DNA of 64,000 nt from Natribaculum breve (GCF_023008585.1 NZ_CP095390.1:1054001-1118000), one strand, 5' to 3'; shown: positions 9,736 to 18,503, numbered from the stretch's first letter. Numbers and translations are program-made. Notes: a model not told the origin generated them from the sequence alone.

Positions 9736-9892
9736 ATCTTGTGGGTACCGGAGGAAGGATTTATGACTTCTTGAACGCTGTTACCGGGTCGGTCGGCGAC
9801 CACGACCTGCCGGTTCGGCGACGCTCTCGCCTCGAGTGGCCACGCCCCACACAGGCTACGGTGCCCGAGCGGGCCATGTGGCCGTGACGCAC

Positions 9893-10048
9893 TCATTCGA
9901 CGAGTCGAAACCGCTCGCTGCCACAGGGGCACCTCTCTCCGGTTCCGATCGGACGAACCGTTCCGTCCGGCCACAGCCGCGCCGCGAAGATCGAGCCACA
10001 CTGCTCACAGACTGCGGCCGTCTTCTCCGTCTCCTCGAACGACGCCAT
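9893..10048 (-). CDS. Zinc-ribbon microprotein, 51 residues
   Basis: A short ORF starting ATG at 10048 and ending TGA at 9893. The product begins MASFEETEKTAAVCEQCGS and ends with CPCGSERFRLVE. Cysteines C14/C17 and C40/C42 form CxxC...CxC, a compact zinc-ribbon arrangement common among haloarchaeal microproteins. A TATA-like box (CTTTACTA on the minus strand, about 10083-10090) lies roughly 35-42 nt upstream. Function is unknown; nucleic-acid or protein binding is only a guess. A 16-bp perfect palindrome lies about 80 bp upstream. Confidence 0.8.
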   Translation of the reverse strand: MASFEETEKTAAVCEQCGSIFAARLWPDGTVRPIGTGERCPCGSERFRLVE

Positions 10049-10127
10049 ACTGCTACCACGACCACGTCAGGACGCATCAAGGTTGGTAGTAAAGATCCAG
10101 AATATGTGAGCACAAGGATTATCTCGT

Positions 10128-10143
10128 TCGACCGATCGGTCGA
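10128..10143. promoter_or_regulatory. 16-bp perfect palindrome
   Basis: TCGACCGATCGGTCGA is a perfect palindrome between the DUF3006 gene and the zinc microprotein, about 80 bp upstream of the latter's start. Position and symmetry suit a dimeric regulator's operator. GATC/CGATCG words are common in this genome, so chance cannot be excluded. Confidence 0.35.
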
Positions 10144-10202
10144 TGCGTCACCAGTGAGTGACAGCAACGCGTCGTCGACCTGACAACCCGAACCCGCCGT
10201 GA

Positions 10203-10472
10203 TCACTCGTCCAGCCGCTCCGAGAGCCGGTCGAACCGCTCTCTGGCCGTTTCGCGCCGTTCTCGCGTCTCCTCCGGTCGGTAGGTCGCCTCGACGAACG
10301 ATCCGTCGTCGATCGAGACGTCGAACACCGCGCCCTCGCGTCGCCCGGCTTCCGGCAGCGTCTCGACGTCGACCACCAGTTCGTCGACGACGCGATCGGC
10401 CGCCTCGAGCAGCAAGACCGCCTTCTGTCCGTCGACGATCCGATCGAGGACCGCGGTCGCGGATTCGGTCAT
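10203..10472 (-). CDS. DUF3006 domain protein
   Basis: An 89-residue acidic protein with the DUF3006 pattern: an N-terminal strand pair (AVLDRIVDGQKAVLLLE) followed by VFDVSIDDG and a charged C-terminal helix rich in RE repeats. Its ATG overlaps the stop of the upstream MBL lipoprotein gene by 4 nt, a translational-coupling arrangement. DUF3006 genes often accompany ComEC-like MBL proteins, including in bacteria, so the pair probably works together, but the function is unknown. Confidence 0.85.
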   Translation of the reverse strand: MTESATAVLDRIVDGQKAVLLLEAADRVVDELVVDVETLPEAGRREGAVFDVSIDDGSFVEATYRPEETRERRETARERFDRLSERLDE

Positions 10473-11491
10473 CGGCCACCCGTAGGGATTCCAGTCACAT
10501 CAATCGGCGGTCGACCCAGCGACGCCGACGCAGCCTCGCGCTTGCGCTCGAGCAAGGCCGCGGCGTCCGTCGGGCCCGGCCGCTCCGTCTCGACGTCGAC
10601 GGTCTCGCCGTCGGTCGTCACGACGACGTCGCCGTGGACGGCGGTCCAGTAGGTCTCGATCCCGCGCTCGGCGAAGGCCGCGAGCACCTCGTCGTGGGGG
10701 TGGCCGTACTGGCTGTCGAGGGCGCTCGAGATCACGACGACCTCGGGCGAGACGGTGTCCAGAAACGGCGGGGTCGAACTCGTCGACGACCCGTGGTGGC
10801 CGGCCTGGTAGACGTCGGCCGCGAGTTCGTGGCTCCAGTCGTCGACGAGCCGTCGTTCGACGTCGGACTCGGCGTCGCCGGTCGTCAGGTACCTGAACGA
10901 GCCGAACTCGATCGCGAGCACGATCCCGTCGCCGCGGGGATCGGCCCCGCCCTCGGGCGGACTCAGTACCGTCGCCTGGATTCCCTCGATGGGCAGTTCG
11001 TCTCCCTCCCGGACCTCGTAGAGGGGCACGTCGTGGCGTTCGACCGCGTCCAGGTACTGGTCGTAGGTCGCGGTCGTGCGGACGATTCCGGGATCGTAGA
11101 CCGCGCCGACGCCGTCGCCGTTCTCCTCGACGTGATCGACGACGGCCGCGTGGCCGCCGACGTGGTCCGCGTCGGGATGGGTCGTGACGAGGTGGTCGAC
11201 CCTGTCGATTCCCAGTCGCTCGAGGGAGGCGACGACGTCCTCGCCGTCGTCTCGCCAGTCGCCCGTATCGACGAGCACCGTCTCGCCGGCAGGCGTCAGC
11301 AACAGCGTCGCGTCCGCCTGCCCGACGTCGAGGTGGTGGATCTCGAGTTCGCCGTCTACCGGATCGGACTGCGTACCCGCCTCTCCGTCGCTGTCGGGCG
11401 TCGGATCGACGTCGGCGTCGGTCGGCGCCCCGGCACAGCCCGCGAAGACGAGTCCCGCAGCGACGATGACGACGAGGAAGGTGTGGCGCAT
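10469..11491 (-). CDS. ComEC-like metallo-beta-lactamase lipoprotein
   Basis: A 340-residue exported MBL-fold hydrolase. Residues 1-18 are a hydrophobic signal ending in a lipobox (VFAGC, C19). An Asp-rich linker follows, then the MBL domain with THPDADHVGGH at 104-114 supplying the metal ligands (H105, D107, D109, H110), and a later GHHGS motif. This is the nuclease-like domain found at the ComEC C-terminus, here free-standing and anchored on the outer face of the membrane. It overlaps the DUF3006 gene. Extracellular DNA or phosphodiester cleavage is plausible from family knowledge, unproven. Confidence 0.9.
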   Translation of the reverse strand: MRHTFLVVIVAAGLVFAGCAGAPTDADVDPTPDSDGEAGTQSDPVDGELEIHHLDVGQADATLLLTPAGETVLVDTGDWRDDGEDVVASLERLGIDRVDHLVTTHPDADHVGGHAAVVDHVEENGDGVGAVYDPGIVRTTATYDQYLDAVERHDVPLYEVREGDELPIEGIQATVLSPPEGGADPRGDGIVLAIEFGSFRYLTTGDAESDVERRLVDDWSHELAADVYQAGHHGSSTSSTPPFLDTVSPEVVVISSALDSQYGHPHDEVLAAFAERGIETYWTAVHGDVVVTTDGETVDVETERPGPTDAAALLERKREAASASLGRPPIDVTGIPTGGR

Positions 11492-11649
11492 ACCGTAACG
11501 TATTGAGTAGCGGTACGTATGGGGATTCTGATCGACGGACTGTCGAGAAACTCACACTACGACGGTATCGATCGCGTCTCGACGCCTGTCACAGCCGCCT
11601 CACGGTCCGAGACGAAGCGTTTTTGCCGGTCGCCCCCGCCACGCCACCC

Positions 11650-12069
11650 GTGACTGAACTCACCGGACACCACGTCGGCGTGACCGTGACCGACCTCGAG
11701 GAGGTCCTCGCGTTCTACCGCGACGTGCTCGGCTTCGACGTCCTCGACCGTTTCACCGTCTCCGGCGAGGCGTTCGCCGACGGCGTCGGCGTCGCGGGCG
11801 CGACGGGCAGGTTCGCCCACCTCGACGGCGGAAGCGTCCGCGTCGAACTCGTCGAGTACGATCCCGAAGGGCCGAACTGCACGGCGGACGCGATCAACCA
11901 GCCCGGCGCGAAACACGTCGGATTCGTCGTCGACGACGTCGCGGCCTTCTACGACGGCCTCCCCGCGGACGTCGAGACGCTGAGCGAGCCCCGGACTACC
12001 GAGAGCGGGACGACCATCCTGTTTCTCCGCGACCCCGAGGGCAACCTCGTCGAGGTCCTCGAGACGTGA
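11650..12069 (+). CDS. VOC/glyoxalase-fold protein
   Basis: A 139-residue vicinal-oxygen-chelate protein (glyoxalase I/methylmalonyl-CoA epimerase/bleomycin-resistance superfamily). Two beta-alpha-beta-beta-beta modules are visible, with candidate metal ligands H8, E66, H89 and E135. The start is a GTG at 11650: the frame is open to 11503, but the first 49 codons look noncoding and overlap the region upstream of the MBL gene. The substrate cannot be assigned. Confidence 0.86.
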   Translation: MTELTGHHVGVTVTDLEEVLAFYRDVLGFDVLDRFTVSGEAFADGVGVAGATGRFAHLDGGSVRVELVEYDPEGPNCTADAINQPGAKHVGFVVDDVAAFYDGLPADVETLSEPRTTESGTTILFLRDPEGNLVEVLET

Positions 12070-12142
12070 CGGCGGGTCGAAACTCCCGGAAGCGCCCTCC
12101 CCGAACCCAACGGTTTTGCCCGGACGGACCGAACGGACGACC

Positions 12143-12454
12143 ATGAGCGAACTCGAACCCGACACTCTGTTGCCCAGCGATCGGATGCGAACGCAGGCGC
12201 TCGAGGGCGAGGTGACGCAGATCCACCGCGGCCAGCAGTACGCCGAGGAAGGAGACACGTTCACCATCGACGACGTCACGTTCGAGGTGGTCGAGGTGAC
12301 AGACCGCACGCTCGGCGACCTGACCGACGACGACGCCCGAGCCGAGGGAATGTCGGGACTCGAGGAGTACCGGCAGGTCCTCGAGCGAGCACACGACAAC
12401 TTCGAGTGGGACGACGACTCCGACGTCGTCTTGCACCGCTTCGAGCGACGGTAG
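12143..12454 (+). CDS. ASCH domain protein
   Basis: A 103-residue acidic protein matching haloarchaeal ASCH-domain proteins, a PUA-like RNA-binding fold. Features are the N-terminal DTLLPSDRMRTQALEGEVTQ, a central beta region, and the C-terminal helix of EEYRQVLERAHDNFEW. ASCH domains are proposed to bind RNA or to act on modified nucleosides. It lies 73 nt after the VOC gene on the same strand. Confidence 0.88.
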   Translation: MSELEPDTLLPSDRMRTQALEGEVTQIHRGQQYAEEGDTFTIDDVTFEVVEVTDRTLGDLTDDDARAEGMSGLEEYRQVLERAHDNFEWDDDSDVVLHRFERR

Positions 12455-12563
12455 CCGTCGGACTCGAGGCCGTAGCTACTGCTCGCGTCGCCGAGCGGAG
12501 TCGACTACCGGCTGTGAGGTTACGGCGGGACTCGCCCGTCCGACTCGAGGAGTGTGTCGTCCG

Positions 12564-12662
12564 TTATTCGTTCTCGGTGCGTCGACCTCGATCCCAGACG
12601 TTCGTCACGGACTCGCCGTTCGGTGGTGTGTGACTCACGTCTCTCATCGTCTGCTTTGCCAT
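12564..12662 (-). CDS. Candidate 32-residue microprotein
   Basis: An ORF from ATG 12662 to TAA 12564. It begins MAKQTMRDVSHTPPNGES and ends DRGRRTENE. The composition is protein-like, not the Arg/Ser-rich text of antisense frames, and the core DVSHTPPNG...W.RG recalls a short haloarchaeal family I remember without a name. A TATA-like box (minus-strand GCGTTATGTAG, about 12687-12697) lies some 27-30 nt upstream. No cysteines and no membrane segment. Function unknown; confidence rests on promoter spacing and composition only. Confidence 0.55.
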   Translation of the reverse strand: MAKQTMRDVSHTPPNGESVTNVWDRGRRTENE

Positions 12663-12665
12663 GTT

Positions 12666-12677
12666 GTACCACGGTAC
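12666..12677. promoter_or_regulatory. Inverted repeat before the 32-residue microprotein
   Basis: GTACC-AC-GGTAC sits between the TATA-like box and the ATG at 12662, where a repressor could block initiation. The surrounding 12660-12740 DNA is unusually A+T-rich for this genome. Confidence 0.3.
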
Positions 12678-12810
12678 TGAACGGCACTACATAACGCTTG
12701 CGTATAGTAGCTGGTTACAATATTATGTGTTAATATGCCGGGCGTCGATCGCCGTCGCCCGCACGACCGATCGAGGCGACCGAGTGGCCGACCACGGCGT
12801 CCAGCCACGG

Positions 12811-13305
12811 TCACGCGCGGACACGTCCCTCGAGTTCCTCCCGCGTTTTCCGGTGGCGGTAGCGAAACATCGGCTCGAATCCGACCCGCGAGAACGGTGC
12901 GAGCGCGCCGCCGAGTTCGCCCATCGGGAGTTCGTACTCGACCAGGTCGCGGACGATCGTCTGCTCGCCGTCGGCGTAGAACGCGTGGGTGTGGATCCAC
13001 CGATCGAACGGACCATCGACCATCTCGTCGCGAAAGTACGCCGACCCGTCGGTTCGTTCGCGCTCCGTGATCAGCGACGTCCAGTGCTGGCGTGGCCCCA
13101 CGCCGAACGGCTGCATCGACAGTGCGACCTCCGCGCCCGCCTCGAGAATCTCCGGGTTCGACTCGCCGTCGGGACCGATCACCGACTCGACGCGAAGCGC
13201 CAGCCACTCCGGGGTCAGCGCCTCGAGTCCCTCGATGCGTGAGTGAAACTCCCAGACGTCCTCGAGCGGGGCACGGACGCGCGTCTCGCGCTCGTAACTC
13301 GGCAT
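12811..13305 (-). CDS. SRPBCC (START-like) ligand-binding protein
   Basis: A 164-residue polyketide-cyclase/START-like fold. The opening YERETRVRAPLEDVWEFHS is the typical first strand and helix, followed by a beta sheet (TDGSAYFRDEM...GPFDRWIHTH) and the long C-terminal helix with FRYRHRKTREEL. The pocket is hydrophobic, so a small lipid or aromatic ligand is possible. I chose the ATG at 13305 (MPSYERE); nine extra codons upstream do not fit the family. Confidence 0.88.
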   Translation of the reverse strand: MPSYERETRVRAPLEDVWEFHSRIEGLEALTPEWLALRVESVIGPDGESNPEILEAGAEVALSMQPFGVGPRQHWTSLITERERTDGSAYFRDEMVDGPFDRWIHTHAFYADGEQTIVRDLVEYELPMGELGGALAPFSRVGFEPMFRYRHRKTREELEGRVRA

Positions 13306-13404
13306 ACACGAACAGACGGTGTCACGGGCCAAAACTCCGGGGCTTCCGGCGACGCGCTCGCCGAGTTCGACGGTGCCGATCCGGTCCGATTCGTCGTCGC
13401 TACG

Positions 13405-13833
13405 TCACTTGAGCCGTTCCTGCAGGAACGAGGGGTGGGCAGCGGTGACGCCGTCGATCTCGAGAATTTCCTCGGAGATGATCGCACCGAGTTCGTCGCC
13501 GTCGGCGGCGCGCACTTCGGCCATCAGCATGTGGTCCCCGCTCGAACTGTAGAGCGCCTCGACTTCGTCGAGGTGCTTGAGGGCTGTCGTCGCCTCGACG
13601 TACCGTTCGCTGGCGACGTCGATCCCGACCATGGCGATGGTCTGACTCGAGAGTTTCTTCGGGTCGACGTCCGCCGAGTATCCGACGATGACGCCGTCGT
13701 CCTCGAGTTGTTTGATGTACTTTCGAACCGTCGGCTTCGAGACGTCCGCCCGATCTGCGATCTCGGCGTAGGAGGCCTGGGCATCCTCCTCGAGAACGTC
13801 GAGGATGCGGTCCTCCGTAGATTGGCTACTCAT
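13405..13833 (-). CDS. Lrp/AsnC-family transcriptional regulator
   Basis: A 142-residue regulator with an N-terminal HTH (about residues 8-50, SYAEIADRADVSKPTVRKYI) and a C-terminal RAM-type ligand-binding domain (about 62-140). Lrp regulators sense amino acids or related metabolites. It lies directly downstream of the 2-oxoacid:ferredoxin oxidoreductase genes, on the same strand after a 233-bp gap, which suggests it regulates them or itself. AT-rich DNA at 13834-13870 is its promoter region. Confidence 0.93.
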   Translation of the reverse strand: MSSQSTEDRILDVLEEDAQASYAEIADRADVSKPTVRKYIKQLEDDGVIVGYSADVDPKKLSSQTIAMVGIDVASERYVEATTALKHLDEVEALYSSSGDHMLMAEVRAADGDELGAIISEEILEIDGVTAAHPSFLQERLK

Positions 13834-14066
13834 GTCGTTATATTTTGCCGGGGAGGAAAAATATCTTTTGTATTCGAAAACACCGACACCTCGACCGAAA
13901 ACCACCGCCCGTCGTGCGATTTGTCGTCGTCGTTTCAGCGATTCTGAACGAGTCGTCGGTCGGCGCGTCGACGGTGCGATCTCGCTGGTTCGACGGTCGC
14001 CGCGATCAACGAAGACGAGGAGTCGTCGAAACGAAAACGAGGTCGACCGGGGGTCGTCCGCCAGCG

Positions 14067-15002
14067 TTACTTGTGACGCTCGAGCAGGTCGTAGCTGCGT
14101 TCCCACTCGTAGTCGTCGTCGAAGTATCGCTCGGCCAGTGGCTCGTCGGGCACGTCGCCCAGCGCCCGTTTCTCCTCCTGGTAGGACGGGCGGTCCTCGT
14201 TGACGTAGTAGCGTCCGGTGAGGACGGTCCCCTCGTAGAGGGCGCTCTCGGTCTCGAACATCATCTCGGCGGCCTCGCGACGGTCGTGGACGTCGAAGTC
14301 GTAGTCCTCGGACTCCTGGACGTCGACGTACGGGACGTACTGGCGTGCGTCCTTGTTCCAGGTCGGACACTGTGTGAGGAAGTCCACGTGGGCGAAGCCG
14401 TCGTGTTCGATGGCCTCCTTGATGATCTCTTTGGCCTGGTTCGGGTTGACGGCAGCGGTGCGTGCAACGTACGTCGCGCCGGCGTTCAGCGACGTCGACA
14501 GGGGCCGAAGCGGCGACTTGGCGCTCCCGTGTGGCTGGGTCTTGGACTTGTGACCTTTCGGCGAGGTGGGCGAGGTCTGGCCTTTCGTCAGGCCGAAGAC
14601 CTCGTTGTTGAACACGATGTAGGTCATGTCGTGGTTCTCCCGCGCCGTGTGGATGAAGTGGTTCCCCCCGATGCCGTAGCCGTCGCCGTCGCCACCCGCG
14701 GCGATCACTTCGAGGCCGTCGTTGGCGAGTTTGGCGGCGCGAGCGACGGGCAGTGACCGGCCGTGGATGGTGTGGAAGCCGTACGTGTCGAGGTAGCTGT
14801 TCAGCTTGCCCGAACAGCCGATTCCGGTCACCGTCAGCACTTCGTCGGGCGTCAGGCCGAGTTCGGGAAGCGCCTGTTTCAGCGCCTTGAGGACGCCGAA
14901 GTCACCGCAGCCCGGACACCAGGTCGGCTGCGGCTCGACCCCGGGCGTGAACTCGTCGCGGTCGATCTCGCGGTCTTCTCCGATTGCGTTGAATGCACTC
15001 AT
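14067..15002 (-). CDS. korB: 2-oxoacid:ferredoxin oxidoreductase, beta subunit
   Basis: A 311-residue TPP-binding beta subunit. The Fe-S/TPP cysteines are visible in WCPGCGDFG (C29, C32), C62 lies in GIGCSGK, and the TPP-Mg motif GGDGDGYGIGGN is at 102-113. It oxidatively decarboxylates a 2-oxoacid with CoA and ferredoxin. I favour 2-oxoglutarate (KorB) over pyruvate from recollection of haloarchaeal homologues; sequence alone does not settle the substrate. The start lies 3 nt beyond the stop of the alpha subunit gene, so the two are one operon. Confidence 0.9.
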   Translation of the reverse strand: MSAFNAIGEDREIDRDEFTPGVEPQPTWCPGCGDFGVLKALKQALPELGLTPDEVLTVTGIGCSGKLNSYLDTYGFHTIHGRSLPVARAAKLANDGLEVIAAGGDGDGYGIGGNHFIHTARENHDMTYIVFNNEVFGLTKGQTSPTSPKGHKSKTQPHGSAKSPLRPLSTSLNAGATYVARTAAVNPNQAKEIIKEAIEHDGFAHVDFLTQCPTWNKDARQYVPYVDVQESEDYDFDVHDRREAAEMMFETESALYEGTVLTGRYYVNEDRPSYQEEKRALGDVPDEPLAERYFDDDYEWERSYDLLERHK

Positions 15003-15005
15003 GGG

Positions 15006-16907
15006 TTAGTCACCTGCGGCAGGTTCGATTCGTACCTGTGCGGTCGGTTCCTCGTCCGCCCCATCGACGTTGAGTTCGTAGCCCTCGACGATCTCGGCGG
15101 GTTCGAACGGCTCGCCGTTGTACTTCAGCAGGCTGCTCAGCTTCTCGCCGTACCGGCCGAGTTCTTTCTGCATCAGCCCACGGAACTGGGCCGTCGCGTT
15201 CATCTCGACGACCATCACCTCGTCGACGCTCTCTACGAACTCCGTCATCTCCGCTTCGGGGAACGGCATCATGTCGGAGACGCCGACGCCCTTTACCGAG
15301 TGTCCTTGCTCGTTCAGACGGGCGACGGCTTCCTCGACGGCACCCTGCGAGGAGCCCCACGTGACGATGCCGAAGTCGGCCGTCTCGTCGCCGAAGTACG
15401 TCTGCTGGGAGTCGTGTTCCTCGTCGAGTTCCTCGCGGATCGCCTCGAGTTTCTCGAGGCGACGTTCCATCTGGTAGACGCGGTTGTCCGGGTCCTCGCT
15501 GATGTGTCCGACGGGACTGTGTTCGTTACCCGTCGCGAGGTAGCGTCCGTCTTTCTGACCGGGCAGCGAGCGTGGACTGACGCCGTCCTCGACGTCGTGC
15601 TGGAACCGCTGGAACTTGCCGGAGGCGTCGTGTGCCGCCTCGCGGAGCTCCTCCTCGGTGAGCGTCGAGCCGAGTGTCGGCTCGGGTTCGCGGTCGAAGA
15701 AGCTCACGTCGACGTTCGTGTTCTCGCCGCTGAGCTTCTGATCGTAGATGACGATCACCGGGATCTGGTACTCGTAGGCGACGTGGAAGGCCATCCGCGT
15801 CTGGTCGTAGGCCTCCGCGACGTTGCCGGGTGCGAAGACGACTCGCGAGGAGTCGCCCTGGCTCGTATAGAGGACGTGCTCCAGGTCGCCCTGCTCCGGC
15901 TTCGTCGGCATCCCCGTCGAGGGGCCCGCTCGCATCGCCTCGACCAGGACGAGCGGCGTCTCGGTCATCTCCGCGAGACCGAGGGGTTCGCTCATCAGCG
16001 CGAAGCCACCGCCGGACGACCCGGACATGGCCTTCGCGCCGGCGTGGCTCGCACCGAGTGCGAGCGCTGCGGCGGCGATCTCGTCTTCGACCTGCTCGGC
16101 GATCCCGCCCATGTCGGGGAAGTTCTGCGAGAGGATGGTGAAGACGTCCGTCCACGGCGTCATCGGATAGCCGGCGATGAACCGGCAGCCCGCGTCGATC
16201 GCGCCGTAGGCGATCGCGTTCGACCCCGACAACAGCGCCTGCTCTTCTTCGTGTTCGCCCTCGGGTGCGCGCAGGTCGTGCGTGAAGTCGTACTCGTCGC
16301 GGACCGTCTCGTAGGCCTCGTGGAGGATCTCGAGGTTGGCCTCGAGGATCTCGCCGCCCATGGCGTCTTCCATCAGGTCCTCGATGTGCTCTAGGTCCAT
16401 CTCGAGCAACGCCGCCGTCGCCCCGACGCCGGCGGTGTTGCGCATGACCTCGCGGCCGTGCTCTCGCGCGAGCGAACGGAGGTCCATCGGGTAGACGTGC
16501 CAGCCGTTCTCCTCGGCACGCTCCTCGAGGTCGAGGTCTGCGACGTCCTCTTCGCTCAACAGCCCCTCGTCGTAGACGATGACGCCGCCCTCGCGCAGTT
16601 CGTCTAAGTTCTCCGAGAGGGGCTTGATCTCCTCGTTGCCGTAGAAGGCGTCCTCCTGTGGGTTGCGCGCGAAGGAGTCGCCCAGCGCGAGGAGGAAGTT
16701 GTAGCCGTCTCCCCGTGACTGTACCTCGTGGTCTGCTGCGCGGATCTCGACGTACGTGTGGCCACCGCGAATCCGTGACGGATAGTGTCGGTGGGTAAAG
16801 ACGTCCAGACCCGAGCGCATCAGCGCTTTCGCGAAGTTCTGGCTCGTCGAGTCGATTCCGTCTCCGGAACCGCCTGCGATTCGCCAGATGAGTTCATCGT
16901 CGCTCAT
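15006..16907 (-). CDS. korA: 2-oxoacid:ferredoxin oxidoreductase, fused gamma-alpha subunit
   Basis: A 633-residue fusion. Residues 1-190 form the gamma domain (GGSGDGIDS and the RIRGGHTYVE signature), and from about 220 onward the alpha domain carries GYPMTPWTDV, the counterpart of the GYPITPS motif that binds the 2-oxoacid and TPP, then the PTKPEQGDLEHVLY and QKLSGENTNV tracts. The fused arrangement is usual in haloarchaea. I chose the ATG at 16907; 56 codons further upstream cross the promoter. A perfect palindrome lies in the short leader. Confidence 0.92.
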   Translation of the reverse strand: MSDDELIWRIAGGSGDGIDSTSQNFAKALMRSGLDVFTHRHYPSRIRGGHTYVEIRAADHEVQSRGDGYNFLLALGDSFARNPQEDAFYGNEEIKPLSENLDELREGGVIVYDEGLLSEEDVADLDLEERAEENGWHVYPMDLRSLAREHGREVMRNTAGVGATAALLEMDLEHIEDLMEDAMGGEILEANLEILHEAYETVRDEYDFTHDLRAPEGEHEEEQALLSGSNAIAYGAIDAGCRFIAGYPMTPWTDVFTILSQNFPDMGGIAEQVEDEIAAAALALGASHAGAKAMSGSSGGGFALMSEPLGLAEMTETPLVLVEAMRAGPSTGMPTKPEQGDLEHVLYTSQGDSSRVVFAPGNVAEAYDQTRMAFHVAYEYQIPVIVIYDQKLSGENTNVDVSFFDREPEPTLGSTLTEEELREAAHDASGKFQRFQHDVEDGVSPRSLPGQKDGRYLATGNEHSPVGHISEDPDNRVYQMERRLEKLEAIREELDEEHDSQQTYFGDETADFGIVTWGSSQGAVEEAVARLNEQGHSVKGVGVSDMMPFPEAEMTEFVESVDEVMVVEMNATAQFRGLMQKELGRYGEKLSSLLKYNGEPFEPAEIVEGYELNVDGADEEPTAQVRIEPAAGD

Positions 16908-16917
16908 AGGTAAGGTC

Positions 16918-16934
16918 CTGGCCCTGTGGGCCAG
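16918..16934. promoter_or_regulatory. 17-bp perfect inverted repeat in the korA leader
   Basis: CTGGCCC-TGT-GGGCCAG lies 11 nt before the korA start codon and about 28 nt downstream of a TATA-like box on the minus strand (CTTTAGG, 16962-16968), so it overlaps or abuts the transcription start. It could be an operator, perhaps for the adjacent Lrp regulator, or a leader hairpin. Confidence 0.45.
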
Positions 16935-17141
16935 CGGTATGCGGGATTTTGCTCTACCCGACCTAAAGCCTTTGCTATACATTACCAAGGATCTTTCGTG
17001 AAGAATGGACGTCCTTGTGCTATTGACCGTTTTTGATAATGTGAATATACACGGATTTCGTTCAAAATAAGACACTACCGGCTAGACGAGAGTCGGGCGG
17101 CCCGCTTCGAACGGGAGAATATCTGGTTTCGATCGGCGACG

Positions 17142-18293
17142 CTACTCGTTGCGCGGATTACTCGGGTGGTAGTCCGTGTCGTAGCTCCCCGGCGTTCCGT
17201 CGACTCGATCGGGGTTGATGCGCCCCGAGAGCAGCATGAAGTCGACGAGCGTCAGCGCGAGCATCGCCTCGACGACCGGTACGCCGCGGGGCGGCAACAC
17301 TGGATCGTGGCGGCCGATCACTTTCTCTTCTTTGACCTCGCCGGTCTCCCAGTCGACCGTCTGCTGGCTCTTCGGGATCGACGTTGGCGCGTGGAGCGTG
17401 ACCTCGCCGTAGATCGGTTCGCCACTCGAGATCCCACCCTGGATGCCGCCGTGGTCGTTCTCGACGGGTTTCGGGTCGCCGCCGGGGCCGAACTCCCAGT
17501 CGTCGTTGCGCTCCTTGCCCGTGTACTCGCGGGCCTCCCGCCCCAGGCCGAACTCGAAGGCCGTCGCGGCCGGAATCGCCATCATCGCCTGGCCAAGCCG
17601 CGCCGACAGCGAGTCGAACCGCGGCGCGCCGAGTCCGACCGGGACGCCCCGCGCCTCGAAGTAGATGCTGCCGCCGATCGAGTTTCCCTCCTGCTGGTAC
17701 TCCTCGATCAGGTCCTGCATCTTCTCGGCCGTCTCGGGGTGTGCACACCGGACGTCGTTCTCCTCGCTGTGTTCGACGATCTCCTCGAAGCTCACGTCGG
17801 GTGCTTCGACCTCGCCGATCTGGTCGACGTGCGCCTTGAGTTCGATCCCCTCGAGTGCGAGCAGTTTCTTCGCGATCGCGCCCGCGGCGACCCAGTTGAC
17901 CGTCTCGCGGGCCGACGAGCGACCGCCGCCGCCCCAGTTTCGCGTCCCGAACTTCGCGGAGTAAGTGTAGTCACCGTGGCTCGGCCGCGGTGCGGTGATG
18001 AAGGGTTCGTACTTGCCCGAGCGAGCGTCTTTGTTCTGGATCACCAGGCCGATCGGCGTCCCGGTCGTGTAGCCGTCCTGGATGCCGGACTTGATCGAGA
18101 CCGCGTCGGGCTCGCCGCGACTCGTGGTGATCATCGACTGACCGGGTTTGCGCCGGTCGAGGTCCTCCTGGATGTCCTCTTCTGTAAGTTCGAGGCCGGC
18201 GGGACAGCCCGACACCGTACAGCCCATCGCCTCCCCGTGGCTCTCGCCGAACGTGGTCACCTGGAAGAGGCGACCGAAGCGGTTGCCGTTCAT
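17142..18293 (-). CDS. aroC: Chorismate synthase
   Basis: A 383-residue chorismate synthase, the last step of the shikimate pathway (EPSP to chorismate, FMN-dependent). The N-terminal signature FGESHGEAMGCTVSGCPAGL, the central SSARETVNWVAAGA, and the C-terminal RHDPVLPPRGVPVVEAMLAL are all intact. A TATA-like box (CGTATATAAACG on the minus strand, about 18357-18368) lies upstream. It belongs to a cluster with aroA, with a phosphodiesterase gene in between. Confidence 0.97.
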   Translation of the reverse strand: MNGNRFGRLFQVTTFGESHGEAMGCTVSGCPAGLELTEEDIQEDLDRRKPGQSMITTSRGEPDAVSIKSGIQDGYTTGTPIGLVIQNKDARSGKYEPFITAPRPSHGDYTYSAKFGTRNWGGGGRSSARETVNWVAAGAIAKKLLALEGIELKAHVDQIGEVEAPDVSFEEIVEHSEENDVRCAHPETAEKMQDLIEEYQQEGNSIGGSIYFEARGVPVGLGAPRFDSLSARLGQAMMAIPAATAFEFGLGREAREYTGKERNDDWEFGPGGDPKPVENDHGGIQGGISSGEPIYGEVTLHAPTSIPKSQQTVDWETGEVKEEKVIGRHDPVLPPRGVPVVEAMLALTLVDFMLLSGRINPDRVDGTPGSYDTDYHPSNPRNE

Positions 18294-18503
18294 TACGGAG
18301 TCCTCGGAGGCGGGGACACTTAGCGGTGAAGGATTGGTGCAAGAACGAGTCGTGCCCGCGTTTATATACGAGGGCGCGCCCAGCGTCGGTGTGCGCTGAC
18401 CGTCGCCGTGGCGAGTCGAGCGGAGCGACGCAACTCGTCACGGAGCACGTGCGTCGCCAGTTCGCCCACGAGCCGAGAGCGACCGCCGCCTGTAACTCAG
18501 TCC

